64,000 bases of DNA from Styela clava (taxonomy: Eukaryota; Chordata; Ascidiacea; Stolidobranchia; Styelidae), in contig NC_135261.1 of the NCBI RefSeq assembly GCF_964204865.1, forward strand, positions 6,882,001 to 6,946,000, written 5' to 3'. Position numbers and translations under genes: made by a program. The notes under the pieces are model-generated. The model was not told where the DNA came from and made no database searches. It saw only the letters and a program-made list of their open reading frames with translations. Each line of letters opens with the position of its first letter. Within the stretch, counting starts at the first letter, position 1. Below are positions 47,336 through 61,100 of this stretch, piece after piece.

Positions 47336-48054
47336 ATTGAACTATTGTCTGAGGCTAATGATGCTGCCATTGCAAAGCGCAAATTTATGCGAAGGCTTAA
47401 ATTTGTACAAAACAAACATGAATGTAGCCTTGGGCTATTAATTGAAAAATACTTGTGGATTGACAATAACGATAACATATATTGCAAAAAAGTGAGTTAT
47501 CGAATTACTATCTAGACTTAATTACTGTTTATTTTGTAAAAATTTTAGTAAGTATACATCTGATAATATAGAAAATATACATGTCTTGTATATAAATTTT
47601 TCAATTTTTGTTTGAATATTTGATAAACTGCATGTTTGAAGATACATTCAAACTGTTGGCAAACAATATCGTTTGAATTTTAACAGTTGAGCGATTTGGT
47701 ATTAGGAAAAACGTGATCATATCCTCTTTTTATATACATTTTTATTTTATTCACAGTCAAATTTGCAATCACGATAAATGTCAAACGAATAAACCTGCAT
47801 GGGCCTCAACTAACAGAAAAATATAAAAGAAATTAAGGTTTTTCCAAACCAAAAGCCAATGATGAAACAAAAACGATGTCACCTAGTCTTGCTATTCCGC
47901 CACCAGGTAGACTATGAAGACAGCGCTGTTCACTCAGTTTAGGACATATATTTGTATTTGCTTGATTGATAGAGGGTGGTAACCTAATAGCAACTATGGG
48001 CGCACCACTTCGCAATCATGATGACTCAACAACCTTTTTAACTAGAATTCGGTT

Positions 48055-48320
48055 GGAAACCGAAGACTCATCGATCGGAGGTTAGGGGGATCCCCCAAAA
48101 CAGTGGTCTTACTCCATTGTGACACCGTGTGTCCCATCACTAATTAATTAATAACTCGCTAATTATACGACATAATTCATCCAAAATCGATAGGCTCCTG
48201 TTCCGAACTATGATGAATGCACATGCAAAATTTGGAGCAGATTCAACCTCGCTGAGATATCGCGTGTATCCAACAGACAAACAAACAAACAAACAAACAG
48301 ACAAATACCTATCAACATAC
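48055..48320 (+). mobile_element. Probable non-LTR retroelement 3' end with short-repeat tail
   Basis: The sequence tttggagcagattcaacctc and gctgagatatcgcgtg, ending in repeated caaacaaacaaacagac units, resembles the 3' tails of invertebrate RTE/CR1-like LINEs. The upstream part (ccatcactaattaattaa, then gaattatacgacat-type sequence) recurs at 54360-54490. No reverse-transcriptase coding is seen. Family assignment rests on recall of tail style only. Confidence 0.45.
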
Positions 48321-48908
48321 TTACCGATCTTAAAATCGATAAGTAATCATAAACAAGCCGGTAGGCGCCCAATATCGATCTCCGTCATTGCTTGATGCCC
48401 GCGTAATTTCAGTTTACCGACGGGTAATAGCTGGCTATTGTACCGAGAAAATTGTACCAGAACTGCCAGTTCATTTGAGCGCTGTGCGGCTCGTCGGTAT
48501 CCGTGGGCATGGTTCTGTTGTGGCTAATAATTTCAATTCGTTCAGTACCCCAGACCGCTACGGTCCATATAAAATAACACAAACGAATAAACATAAGCAA
48601 ATACAAAAAAATGATGAAAACATGTTCACTAAAATTCCTTGGTTTATGGACTATCCAGATGAAAGACGACTTGTTCGAACGAGTATTTTCCTTCGCGGAG
48701 GGTAGCATTCTCAGAATTTTAATATTCGACATGGTTGACGAGAAAATGATAAAATTTATAGGAAAATGAGAATATTTTTAACGATCGGCGCGTTTTTGCT
48801 GCTGCCATGGAAACGGAACATCAATCCGGATTTCCGGTGAAACGCACAGAACTAGGATGACAGGATAACCTACCTGTGAAAATTCATACAGATCAGTCCA
48901 GTCGTTGA

Positions 48909-49142
<234 letters not shown>

Positions 49143-49240
49143 CGATACACAGAGAGAACGACGGATAATAAGGGTTTCCTAGAGCGAGATCCAATATTTT
49201 GAACCAACAAACACACTCGGAATAATGTATTATACTAGGA

Positions 49241-51708
49241 CAGTGGTGGGCAACCCCTGGCATGCGTGCCAAACTTTGCACGCGAGCCCATTTATTCGGC
49301 ACGCGAGCGATGTCTTTAAAACACGATCATTCTTCTTCAGATAAAAAGTTTCAAGACTTTGAATTATCTGATGAAACTAGGATGTTCGTTTACTTATTAT
49401 TGTTTGTTAACAATCCGTTATTTATGAAACTCTTTTTGTCCTTCCATGACATACGACTACAAAAAAATATATTATGATGTAACTAATCAGTGAGCTCTCG
49501 CGCAATTTTGTCGAAGAGAGCGCAGCATCCATTTCGCTATATTTTTGCATAATGTAGTTCGTCTGTGCCACCCTTTTTCGCCATTTGTGCTTGTTTTATG
49601 AAGTTGTACAGTACAGCTCATGTTGGTTATAGTTACTTGCTAACTTACTGTTATAAATTGATTTCCAAAAAATATAAGCGATTGGGAAGGGAATACAAGA
49701 GAGAAACGAATTATTGCGTGATTAGGATGCCATTCCCAACAATTTTACATGTCTTAAAATCTTCGCAACTGCATTACTTTCCATGTTTTCATTTACATAT
49801 GCTTGTGAATCTCTGTTCTCGGGTATAATCTTTATTAAGTCTCGTAACAGGAGTAGCCTGAAAGATGAAACCAGTAGTTCGTATATTTCATTGAAAGTTA
49901 TAAAATATGAACCTAATGTAAAACCTCAACGGTAATGCAGCAGCAGAAGTCTCACTGAAATAGAATGAGAGAAGTAATGAAGTCTTTTTGTCGTGCTGAT
50001 ATTTTCCCGAATAGTGAATCTGTCTGTACATGTTTGAAAGGTTTATTATTGTGTATTTTTGCTTTGAAAGTAGCAAAGCATTGTTTTTAATTTTGGTCGG
50101 CGCGCGGAAGAATTTTGTCGTTGAATTTAGCCGATTTCAGCAAGCGAGCCGAAAAAGGTTGCCCACCGCTGCTCTATAATTTCTGTTTTCTTTTGCCGTG
50201 CCGATGAGTTGATATTAAATGTTGGTCGTTACACTAAAAGTACAGAGATATTAATGAAAATCGTAAATTTTTCTGAAGTATCAAATATGTTTTGGATGTA
50301 CCATTAATAGAGTTGTGACCATACTCGAAAAAATTAATTCACACACATTGATTTGACATTTGAAAACTATGTGACTAGACTTGGTCTATACCAGGGGTGG
50401 GCAACCCCTGGCACGCGTCCCAAGTTTGGCACGCGAGCCCATTTATTCGGCACGCGAACGAGTCCTCGGAAACGAAATCATTTGACTCCAGATAAAAAGT
50501 TTCAAGACTCAGATGAAACTCGATGTTCGTTTATTCATTATCGTTTGTTAACAATCCGTTATTTATTTGAACTATTTTTGTCCTTTCATGACATATGTCT
50601 ACAAAGAAATATATTATGACGTAATATACAAATGAGTGAGCTCTCGCGAAATGTTTGTCAAGAAGAGCGGAGCATTCATTTGGCTACATTCCTACGTAAT
50701 ATAGTTCGTCTGTGACAATCTTTTTGTTCATTTCTGCTTGATTTATGAAGTTATATAACTCACGTTGGTTAGAGTTACCTGCTACCTTACTGTTATAGAT
50801 TGATTTCGAACTAAATATAGGCGATTAGGGAAGGGAATACAAGAAAGAATTGCAGAAAACAAATCATTGCGTGATTGGAATGCCATTCACAAAAAATTTT
50901 GAATTTGCATCTACATATGTTTGTGAATCATATCTATTCTCAGTAATTAACTTTATTAAGTCTAGTAATAAGAGTAGCCTGAAAGATGAAACCAGTTCGT
51001 TCGATTTCAGATGTTTACGGTTACGATTTATTTTGACCCCTAAATTGACATCTCAGGTACAAATCATCTTTATAATGTACTTTTTCTTCACAAATCGCAA
51101 ATTTATCTCCTATGTCTTTTAATTCAAAAAAATATCACCAACTGTATTGGTGAGATCTAATAAATGTGAAAAATAATTGAAGTACCAAGATTGCTGATTA
51201 TGGAAATTTGATGATAATTATGAATTAGTTTTTGGTCTAAATATATTGTTCACGATTTTATTTAAAAAAAATAGGGTTTCACTAAAATACTTCCATATGC
51301 CCAAACCACGCTGCATGTCTCTTGCAGGAGAGCGATCAGGAAACTATCTCGATTCGTGAATAATTTTGAGAAATACCGGGATAAAATCACGCGTAATTGC
51401 TTTGTAGCCATTGTGACGTAACAAGCTAAAATTATTACTGTAACGTCACGCTGCGGTTACTTCTTACCCGGTTAACGGTTAAAGTGTTTTGCCTGAAATT
51501 CCCAGCCCTACCCTAATCAAATCAATTTGTCGGACTGATATTTACTCGAATAGTGAATGTCAGTACATGTTTATGAGGTTGAATATCATGTATTTTTGCA
51601 GTGAAAGTAGCAAAAAATTGTTTTTAATTTCAGTCGGCACGCGGAAGAATTTTGTCGTTAAATTTAGCCGATTTTGGCACGCGAGTCGAAAAAAGTTGCC
51701 CACCCCTG
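49241..51708. mobile_element. Composite hAT-type element (two copies and a spacer)
   Basis: Two directly repeated elements (49241-50171 and about 50394-51708) each begin with a form of cagnggtgggcaacccctgg and end with gttgcccaccnctg. A spacer of about 222 bp separates them. The outermost ends are flanked by a perfect 8-bp duplication TACTAGGA (49233-49240 and 51709-51716), whereas the inner flanks (ctctataa and gtctatac) share only six bases. Both copies share an interior through ttattcggcacgcgag and agataaaaagtttcaagact. No intact transposase is encoded. Confidence 0.8.
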
Positions 51709-52768
51709 TACTAGGACAAGCGTGATCAACCAATACCAGGTTATTTAATCCAGTTGATGTTCATTTGATGTTGGTCCATGTTTAATCTAAGTCCGCAGCT
51801 AACGGAGGGGTATGTATTTCGTATTCATATTTGTGACTTTAAAACCAATTCTGCTCAATCACTGACCGCCAATCGCTACTATAAACCCCCGTAAAAACTT
51901 GAACAAAATGAAGCATATATATGTGTCTGATTGCACATCTCAGTTGTCATGAAAAAGAATACCATCATGGGATTAAATAGGAATAATTGGACCTGTTGAA
52001 CAATGGTTTATTTCTCTCTAGTTCGATGCTCAAATATATAGACACAACGAAGTAATCTGTCACAGTAGACTACCGCCACAAGGTGCGCAAATTTTTTAGT
52101 TTGATGGCGGCATCGCACACAGAAAAACAAATCTCATGGAATCCACAGAATTTTTTTTAAATAAATAAAAGTAATATTTTTCTAGAGAAAAATAAATCTG
52201 TAACAACTGAAAATTTTAAATCAATTTGTTCGTGGTTAATGTGAAAACCGATTTCGTCATAACAAGAAAAATACTAGGAAATGAACAACAACAACAAGTG
52301 AATAAAAAAAAAGATCTGAATGTACATTTCGTGCCCATAATCAATTCCAGCCTATGTCAGTTGCTTAAAACTTGACTTGTGTGACCCTGCTTCTCGACGT
52401 AGTCATACGCATTGTTTTTAGGTCCCATAAGGATTGAACACATAAAATTACCTTTTGATAATCGTTGATTGAAGCAAAACAATTTAATAACGTTTATGAT
52501 AAAATAAGTGGTGATTAAAATGAATTATGCCCCGTTTAGTAAACACAGTTTGAATTGCATCGTATATCGATTTGATAAATCGATAAAGTTTTTAGGTTGA
52601 GTATTCTGTATGAGCAGAGATTGATACACTGACTAGAACTGAACATGAAATTCTTAGGAGTTGTGGTTTACTCGTTTTCTGAAGCTTTACTATATCTAGT
52701 GTCTCTCGACGACAGCAATTTTATTAAAAAGGGAACTCTTGAGTTTCATTTTAAAATATTCGAAACCA

Positions 52769-53491
52769 ATGGCGATGAACCGCGGGAACGATACATTGAC
52801 TTCGTCTAATGCTGAGCTCATTCGAGCATATGAAGAAGAGGACTTGGCCAAGATTTATGCAAAATATGGATTTCCATATTGTTCAACGGTACCAAAAGAA
52901 ACTATGCAGTTTATCCGAGAAAAAAGACTCCCCGATACTGGAAATGGGAGATATGAGCGAATGTGGATGTGGAACATTATCAACACAAATATTTTCTCCG
53001 TATTTTCAATCAATTTTGGGTGTCGATATCAGCGAAGCCAAAATTAGTCAAGCGAAGATATTGAATATGTCCGAAAACATCACTTTTGAGTTATCCACAG
53101 CCACAAATTTCCAGTAGAAGACAATAGCATTGATCTGATCACGTGTGCGACATCCATTCATTTTCTTGATACGAAGAAATTTGAAAAAGAATGTCAGAGA
53201 GTTTTAAAACCTGGTGGATGCTGTGCTGCGTATTTGATTAATCTGCGAAGTGCGAGGCTTATCAACCACTACGAAAACGATCCTGCAACGTGCAACATAT
53301 CGTTGAGGCCTTTGATTGCACAACATTTTGTCGATATCAAAGTTCATCCTTGCAATTTCGACGCAAATGATGGAAATCGACCCATTATCATCGAATACAA
53401 AATCCAACTAGACAATGGCGTATTCATGAATACATTCGTATTCATGAAGGATTGTAAGGACAATCATATTGAGTTGATTGAGTTACGGTAA
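52769..53491 (+). pseudogene. Frame-broken SAM-dependent methyltransferase, intronless
   Basis: A class I methyltransferase (methyltransferase-11 type, small-molecule O/N-methylating kind) can be followed across two reading-frame breaks. Segment 1 (52769 to about 52945) has the pre-domain YAKYGFPYC. Segment 2 (about 52950-53107) has the SAM-binding region CGCGTLSTQIFSPYF and GVDISEAKISQAK, but the glycine-rich loop lacks a residue compared with GCGTGxST. Segment 3 (from about 53108) has EDNSIDLITCATSIHFLD and VLKPGGCCA, then the C-terminal lid to the stop at 53491. The frame changes near 52945 and again near 53107. No introns interrupt it in a genome where all other genes are split, so it is probably a decayed retrocopy; sequencing indels could also explain the breaks. 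Confidence 0.75.
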
Positions 53492-53721
53492 TTTGGGCAA
53501 AACTAGTATTATGAGTTGGAAATCGAATTTAACTCGGATTCTTTGAACTAGGACAAAACGAGTTGGTGATACCAATTCTTAGTTATTGTGCGTCATTCGC
53601 GTCGCAGGCCATATCCCTAGGACAAAACATGTCGTTTTGATCGGACAATCAAGGTTATTTCTTCTGCCGTGCTTGATAATACATTAACTCAGTGAACCAA
53701 TTTATTATATATAAGCACGTC

Positions 53722-53962
53722 ACGGTTTATATAAAAAAAGATAAGAGGGGAGTGTCAAGTCAGAAAGGAACAGTATTTACCCGTAAGATACTGGAGAATT
53801 GTGACGATCAAGTTGGGGAATTCTGATATCTTTGCATTCGTCGTTGGGAGTGGAGATCAGGCAATCCCAGAAAGAGGATACAATAGTGATCAAGCTAAAA
53901 ATTGGACCGCTCCCATCTGCCCTTACACAACGTTCAATAATACTATTATAAAGGCTATGGGT
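53722..53962 (+). other. Possible coding fragment, unidentified
   Basis: A frame open for about 75 codons without an early ATG includes SDIFAFVVGSGDQAIPERGY and NWTAPICPYTTFNNTIIKAM before a TAA. The composition looks protein-like, but there are no convincing splice sites and no family match. It could be a pseudogene piece or chance. Confidence 0.25.
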
Positions 53963-54339
53963 TAATTAGAGTTCATTCAATCTGCGCACTCACCAGACCA
54001 AAGGTTGCAAATAAACCATTTTTCGATGTGTATCATGTATGAATAAGAATGAAAATTATCAAAAGATTAACCAAATTTTGTGCGGTGGTTTGCAGTCGAT
54101 GTTTTTAGATTTAAAATGGAGAGAGGCGTTGTTTTTCGTCAACATATTCGAAATACCTTAGACTTTAGAGAACTATTTTGTTAGCGGAAACGATATTATA
54201 AAGGAATTTGACTCCAACTTCCAACGTTTAATGAATAACCCTCCCTTATCTCGGAAGAAATTCTACTGATCGCTTGAATCGCGAATCGCAATAGATCCAT
54301 AAATAGATAGCGATCGGCGACCGCCGACATATTGATCGT

Positions 54340-54490
54340 TCGCAGAGACGAAAGTTAAGGGATCCACCCAAACAGAAATCGCGTTTTCGATTCCTTCGCT
54401 CTGACTCAATAGCGACATTGCGCGTTCCATCACTAATTAATTAAGAACTCGCGAATTATACGACATATTTCATCCAAAATGAACGCTTAT
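54340..54490 (+). repeat. Second copy of the 48055-48320 repeat, 5' part
   Basis: Shared segments are gttaagggatcc, then ccatcactaattaattaa, gaactcgcgaattatacgac and atttcatccaaaatg, in the same order as at 48080-48185. It lacks the caga-type tail. Confidence 0.55.
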
Positions 54491-55023
54491 AAAATGATTA
54501 ACAGCTCTTAACATATTTCATTCTTCGGAATTTCAGCAGTTGAATCTATTTACGTGACTGACATAGTAGGCTGTAAAATAGGCTAAATCGATCACAAAGA
54601 GCTTGGAAATTAATTGCTGGCGTGAGGGGTAATTAATGATGCAAATATTTCGTGATAATTGTAATCAATAAATTTTATATTGATTGAATTAGATGCAAGG
54701 TGCTTATCATAACAAATGTAAATTACCTTTTTAATGTTAATAAATCGATAAAGTTTTTAAGTTGAGTATTGTAAATTGATAACAGAGATTCAGCCACAGA
54801 CTAGAACTGGATATAGGTTTCAGATGCTACGGAAAACAAATCTACTTAATCTGAGTTTGTCGTAAGCTAAGATTTCACTCATTCGAATGTTCCGGGATTT
54901 CCCATATCCATAATTTTTTATACCTACGTTGAAATTTCAAGTAATGATTTGTATGTATTATGCGGTTTATTAGTTCTAGATTAGTTTGGACGAGTTGAAA
55001 ATTGCAGAATCAAACTACGAAAA

Positions 55024-57445
55024 ATGTGCTCTGGTCTTGAATGGACAGTAGATGGCTTTGACTTTCGAATTCGTGAGTTGGATTCTGATGACATTTCAGA
55101 AGTACGTGGAATGGTCGTCGGCTGTTTGTATAAGATACTGTTTATGGCATTTAAAGGATTATTCGTGAAAAATTGGCGAACACAGGTAACTTTATTGAGA
55201 AAAATTAATTAATTCTATTATTATCCTGATGAATTGTTGGTGATTTCGTAGTATGTGCACCAAGATGTCGCACAACCTGATCATACTATGTGTACCAGAT
55301 TAGGGTTCAGGCTGTGCGTCATCTTGGTGCACATACTTCGCGAGTGCCGAATTGTTTAATATCCAACTATTTAAAAAGGGAAAGTTTTATACCACATTTT
55401 TCAATAATGCTGTTTTACTTTGGGAGGCCAAAAAGTCCCCGCAATACTTGTTCAATTCCTAAAAATTTATGCTGTTTCGTTTTAGAGGTGGTTGCATAAT
55501 ATCATCTGCAACCATAACGTTATTATTGTGCCGAATGCTTGGTTGATAAAATTTACAGCATAGAAAAACTGCAATTAGGCAAACAGTTTTACTAAAATCC
55601 TAACATGACTGAACTATATTCAGATTGTTCTGTCAGGGTTGACCGCGTTGCTTCTCATTAACATCGGATACGACGCGCAGTATATCACAATTTTTGTCCT
55701 TTTTCAAACATGTCTGTTGGGTTTTACAGGTGAGTTTTTTCCCAAATTTAGGAGGCAAGTGTATCGCTGGTTATAATAAAATTTTACAGGGTTGTTTACT
55801 AAACCCGTCGTCATTTAGTTTTTGCCTGTATCTTTCTAGTATTTCAATTCTCCACCTAAACCATACGGTAGTTGATTTTATGAAATAAACAAAAACTAAT
55901 GACTGATATTTACCTGTTTGTTTTTAGTCCAATATAATATTTACCGACGTTACAAACTGTATTGTTCTTTAATGCATTCTCTCGTGATAGTTGTATTTTT
56001 TTAAAATAATCCGCACAGTAGTCTCAAGGTACTCAGAAGTTGAGCCTCATTTAGTTACTTTTTTTCATACTAACCTGCATCAGCTAGGTGTCGCCGCTCG
56101 AAGACCTCTATGAGTCCCTCGCGCCTCCGGTCACACAATTAACACGATCAGTATATTTTATTTGTTGTAACAGTTTTTCTTTATGCTTGTTTCTTATGAT
56201 GACAAATAAAAGATCGATTGGTTGATTGATACGATTAGTTAATACATTCAAGAACGTATGACCAATTCAACGTCAACAACTTTAGGACGTAAAAAAAAAT
56301 ATTCCATTGTGCTTACGGTATAATTATGATTAGATGCAGTCTCGTTTTACTGTTTCTTTGCACCGGAAATAACAACATTTAAAAAAGAAATTGTCAACGC
56401 AGACAAGACTTACCTGAAATTTTGGATTTCTGAGGTTTTCGAAGATGGTGAATGGAAGAAAGTAGGAACAGCGGCTCTGCATGAACCATATCAACTAGAT
56501 AAGTGCGAATTTCAAACTGGAGAAATAACTTCTTTAAAAGTAAGTGCAATGTATGTATATAGAAAATGCCAAACACTTTTAAATAAGTGTTTAATAACAA
56601 AACGAAATAACATTCCAGATTTAAAGAATATTCGAGATGATTCTTCCTACATCCTTTCACTATAATCGAAATGCAAATCTTCCAAATTAAAATATTTGGT
56701 TTATGTAACGATCAGTCAAGCTTTGATTAAATTCTTGAGTAATGGGTCGGCATTTCTACAGTACATTTCTAAACATGTATGACATACACTGTAAATAATA
56801 TCGCTGATGTATTTCATCACAAATATCATGAACAATATCACTTGAAACCGGAAGTTCGCTTACCGATAATTCTGTGTTAAGTCTAACGTGTGTGCAGTCT
56901 TTAAAATTGATGGAGTGGAGAGCTATAATATGGTATATATAATATATATTAAAAAAAAATTTGTAGGCGCATCAAAAGTATGTGTACCAATATGGAGGTG
57001 ACAAATTTGGTTTGGCTACTTTACATCAAGTTGTGTAAAGGGACTGAAACCTATTTCAGTATATTCACTTGGCTAACACAGTATCCGAACCCGTATTTGA
57101 ACTAAAATAGGGAAAATCGGAATAAATTTATTGTACAACACAACCTGGTACACCTACTATGGGAGTACCAATTTGTACAATACCAAATTTATGATTTTAC
57201 AGTGTGTATCAGTATCGCGCGACTGGAGATCCAAGAAGATGGGAACGATGCTGCTGAAGTACGCACTCAGTCAAGCAACTTTGATGAATTATAAAGCTAT
57301 TATTCTTCGTGTTATCGAGGAGCAGCCAACGGCCGTTTCTATGTATAAAAAGAATGGATTTGAAATACTGAAGGTGAAAAACACGGCATGTCTACCTCTA
57401 CTCTATGGGATAAATGTCTACGTCATGGCTAGAAACCTTGGGTAA
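55024..57445 (+). CDS. NAT8-like membrane-bound N-acetyltransferase (GNAT)
   Basis: Four exons (55024-55185, 55624-55729, 56340-56539, 57203-57445) give 236 residues with continuous phase, close to NAT8 proteins (about 227 aa). The N-terminus FRIRELDSDDISEVRGMVV is the start of the GNAT fold. Residues about 55-97 form the hydrophobic insertion typical of NAT8 (IVLSGLTALLLINIG, FVLFQTCLLGF). The fold resumes with KFWISEV..GEWKKVGTAAL and the acetyl-CoA-binding motif A, VSRDWRSKKMGTMLLKYAL (pattern R..K.G..L), then VSMYKKNGFEI near the end. Family members acetylate cysteine S-conjugates or protein lysines at the ER/Golgi; the substrate here is unknown. A MITE ends 33 bp before exon 4. Exon 3's start at 56340 was chosen because it is the acceptor that keeps phase with exon 2. 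Confidence 0.85.
55240..55348. mobile_element. Foldback MITE, short variant, in NAT8-like intron 1
   Basis: It starts ggtgatttcgtagtatgtg and ends cacatacttcgcgagtgcc. Inverted arms are flanked by a perfect 8-bp duplication GAATTGTT (55232-55239 and 55349-55356). The interior reads gtgtaccagattagggttca. Confidence 0.88.
56966..57169. mobile_element. Foldback MITE, long variant, in NAT8-like intron 3
   Basis: It starts ggcgcatcaaaagtatgtg and ends cacctactatgggagtacc, with a perfect 8-bp duplication AATTTGTA (56958-56965 and 57170-57177). The interior resembles 10483-10687 and 33604-33810. The exon 4 acceptor is at 57202. Confidence 0.88.
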
Positions 57446-57756
57446 ATCAAGATTTAGTTTGAGGCATCTTTTTATCATGTGCAATTGTAGCAACAAACTT
57501 CGATTTATAGTAATCCCTAATTTTTAACACTAGCACACAATGTTTCTGAATCGTGATTTCTCTTGTACTTCACACTTTAATGTCCACATAGAGTCAGTCA
57601 TCTGCACTCCATGGAAGAAATTGTTTTATCCCAAACTGGTTGATAAAATGTGATTCGCACTTAATATTTGACATTAGTCGCGAATTTTATCTCGATACCC
57701 CAGAGCAACGGTTAAAATCGCACAATTTCATCTCCAAACGACAATTTACAATTTTT

Positions 57757-57853
57757 GGCACTCCCGTAGTATGGCGCACAATCTGAACCCTAATTTGCTA
57801 CGCATACTATGTTCAAGTTGTGCGCCATCTTGGTACACATACTACGGGAGCGC
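57757..57853. mobile_element. Foldback MITE, short variant
   Basis: It starts ggcactcccgtagtatgg and ends cacatactacgggagcgc. The arms are inverted (gcgcacaatctgaaccctaa against gttcaagttgtgcgccatct). Flanking T-runs prevent a clear target-duplication call. Confidence 0.75.
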
Positions 57854-58169
57854 TTTTTTACGTAAATGACCGCTCCAAGACATCGAGGCTCTTCTTTAAA
57901 CTCTTTGCAGATGTCACACGATCATTTCCAGAATCATCCAAACGATATTTCTATCGCAAAACTATCACCGAAACGATTATTCCACAAACGTCAAATTGTC
58001 TGCGACAATTTCATTCAGAGATCCTAATTTATTTTGTTGTTTATCCGACGGTTACAATATAAATTGTTTTGGTTTCTTTAAACGATCGTGGTTTTCTTGG
58101 TTGTCATTTGTTAATTAGTATGGGGATTAGAAAGATTATACTCTATAGTAAAATTTAAATATATCTTGA

Positions 58170-61100
58170 TGTAATTAAGTGAGAAAGAAATAGGTGTGAT
58201 AGCGAGCGAATTCAATCACCCTCTGCCTTCTGTAACGGAAATGTACTTCATGTACGTTCGCGCACGCAAGAAACTTTACATAAGAAGTGCTGTAGTTGTA
58301 ACGTCGTAAATCCACGGATGTTATTGGACACGTTAGTGGACCTATGGATCGTTTCAATATTATGTTGTTGGACACGTAGTGGACATAACGATCGTTTCCA
58401 TATTATGTTGTTGTTGTTGTTGTTCTTGTTCTTTGACACGTTTTTAAAAAGTCGCTTTTCTCTTCGAATACTGGACCAATTGCTTTGAAATTCTCAGTGG
58501 TTAAAGATAAAAATTTTCTCCAGAAGGCTATTACTTTTTTTTTCGCTATGACGTCATCAAAATTATGTGACTCTACGTGTCCATATATTTGAGCATTGCA
58601 CTCTTGTTGTTCTTTGACATTATTTGGACACCTAGTGGAAAATTTAAAAATTCGCTTTGTCTCTGATTACTGGACTAATTTCTTTGAAATTTTTAGTGGT
58701 CAAAGATGGAATTTTTCTCCAGAAGGCTATTACTTTTATTTATTTCAAATATTTCTGTTAGCTCTGTGAGATTTGCTTTTGTTTGCTATGACGTCACCGA
58801 ACGTTCTGCGGACGCATATGCTGGCACTCCTCTTCATGTTCTTTCGATCACGTGCCATCGAACGTCGGTGGTTCGTAACGGAATCCTTGCTTTGCTAAGA
58901 TTTGAGGAATGGTGAATAGCGAATAGCGCCGTACTTGGTGTTACGTATATTACAGCAGTGTCTCGGATCGTTGGTATTACTACAGTTGTGAGTCGGACCA
59001 TCTTGCAATTTCAATTCACGCTGTCACAAGACAGTAACTGCTAAAGACAGGGCAGTTCCAGTACCGTAACACAGCACAGTGACACTGGACTAACTCGTAT
59101 CTGTCTGGTAAAAGCGGGGCTTGTATTTTAAATTTTGTTCCAATAATGAAGAAGGAAATGAAACGGATTACTTAGTATTTCAATTCATGTTGCAATTGAA
59201 TATAGAAAATAGATTCATTTACACGGGACATGTGAAGTGGGAGGCAGACAACTCGACTACAGACGGACAACTCGACTACAGACAGGCCTGGTGAGTTGTC
59301 TGTGTAGTCGAATTGTCCATCAGCCCTAAACGTTTATGACAGTCACTGTACCGAAACTTGTACCCTGATTCAGGTGGTGTTAAGTTGACGCATGTTATTT
59401 TGTAACGTTTTTATGTGAAATGTTCGACTGTGGTTCGGTACCTGATCCGGTAATACGGTAAATAATTGACTCATATCACGAGATATTTCAATTGATGTTT
59501 CAATATATTTGAGAATAATGGAACATTGTCACAGGACGTAAAATATCTATGACAGTCCCTGTACCGTCACAGTACTCCGATACAGGTACTGGTAAGTCAC
59601 CGCATATGATTTTTGGGGAATTGTTGTGCGTGTCCATATATTTGAGCATTGCTCTCTTGTCATTAATTATATATTAGGAAAATGCACATTTATTGAAGAT
59701 CACAATGATCATGATTTTTTGATTATAATGCTTTGATTCATGGCGATAACGCAAGATAGAAAGGTCAATCCCTGACATATAATACTATATATATACTCTA
59801 AATATGTATTTTTAGATTTGCAAACGTCTTGCTGCATTAACATTCGTCCTTGTTGTTGTTACTAAAACGAAATCGTTGCACCAATCGAATATAAATTTAC
59901 AGTAGCCTACCTAATAACGGCTAAAGCCGCTAAATGACACTTTTTATTCCAATGCTCGTCCGCCAATATTGCAGCAAATCAAACTCAGTGTTCTAAAGCC
60001 TCTTTGTAACGTTACCGATACAAGACCATCTTAGTCCTACCGCTGCCTAATGAATTGCTGCGGTGGTGGCACCTGATTTGCCATTTGCATTCCGATCTTT
60101 TCATGAGGGGGTTTCCGACTTTAGTGTAGGTCGCCTGTGTTACCGGTAGGCTACTTCGGTTAGTCACTGAATCGTCGTGTTCATATATTGGAACCTTGTT
60201 AGACATGAAGTGTATATATGGACCCTCTTGTTATTATGTTGTTGTTGTTGTTGTTAGTCATTCTCTTCTCTTTATCGTTTTAAAAAATCTTCCTTCCCAT
60301 TTACTGGAACAATTGCTTTGACGTTCTCAGTGGTTAACCCGCTTATCTCTCTCCACCTGGGTCCACGGTAGCCTACTGTAACGGATTGCATACCCGTACT
60401 ACTTCGTGCCCATATATTTGAGCATCGCTCTCTTTTCCAGGTGAAATCTTTTGTAAACAATCACCACATTCGATCATCATCCAAAAAGTTTCGTTGTTTT
60501 TTTTGAGATTTCTAGGGGCCAAAGTACTCTTCAATACATTAGAATAAAATTTTGGCACAATTTGACTTCTGAGATTGAAAAATAGATAAAAAATTTCAAA
60601 ATCCAGTTACGCAATAACATCTTTATGTTCATAATACACATTGCCCATCTATTTCAAACTTGTTTATGGATCCATTGTTTCATTAAGATGTATGTTACTT
60701 ACCTATTTATAACGCTACTGTAAAAACCACTTACTCTATAGTTGAAAAACATAATTCTGAAATTAAAAAAACTTGTTGATAATATTTCAATTTATTTGAA
60801 TGTCCAAGCTTAAGCAGTCAGAACAACATTGCACCAAATTAATATTTAAGCTAAGTCCTATGCGAATAGCCTCGAAGAGTCATATTGAATTCATGGTGTT
60901 TTTGTTTTATAACAATTTTCAAGTTTATCTGTATATTTGATCTGCATATAGTAATGTCGGTTGATAACATTTAGCCAACAGTAGACCAATTTTCCATCTT
61001 TCGAAACGGCATTCTGCATTCACACTTGCAAGGTGTCTGTAATGTAGAAAACATAAGAGATTATTGGACACGAAGTGGACATAACGATCGTTTCAATATT

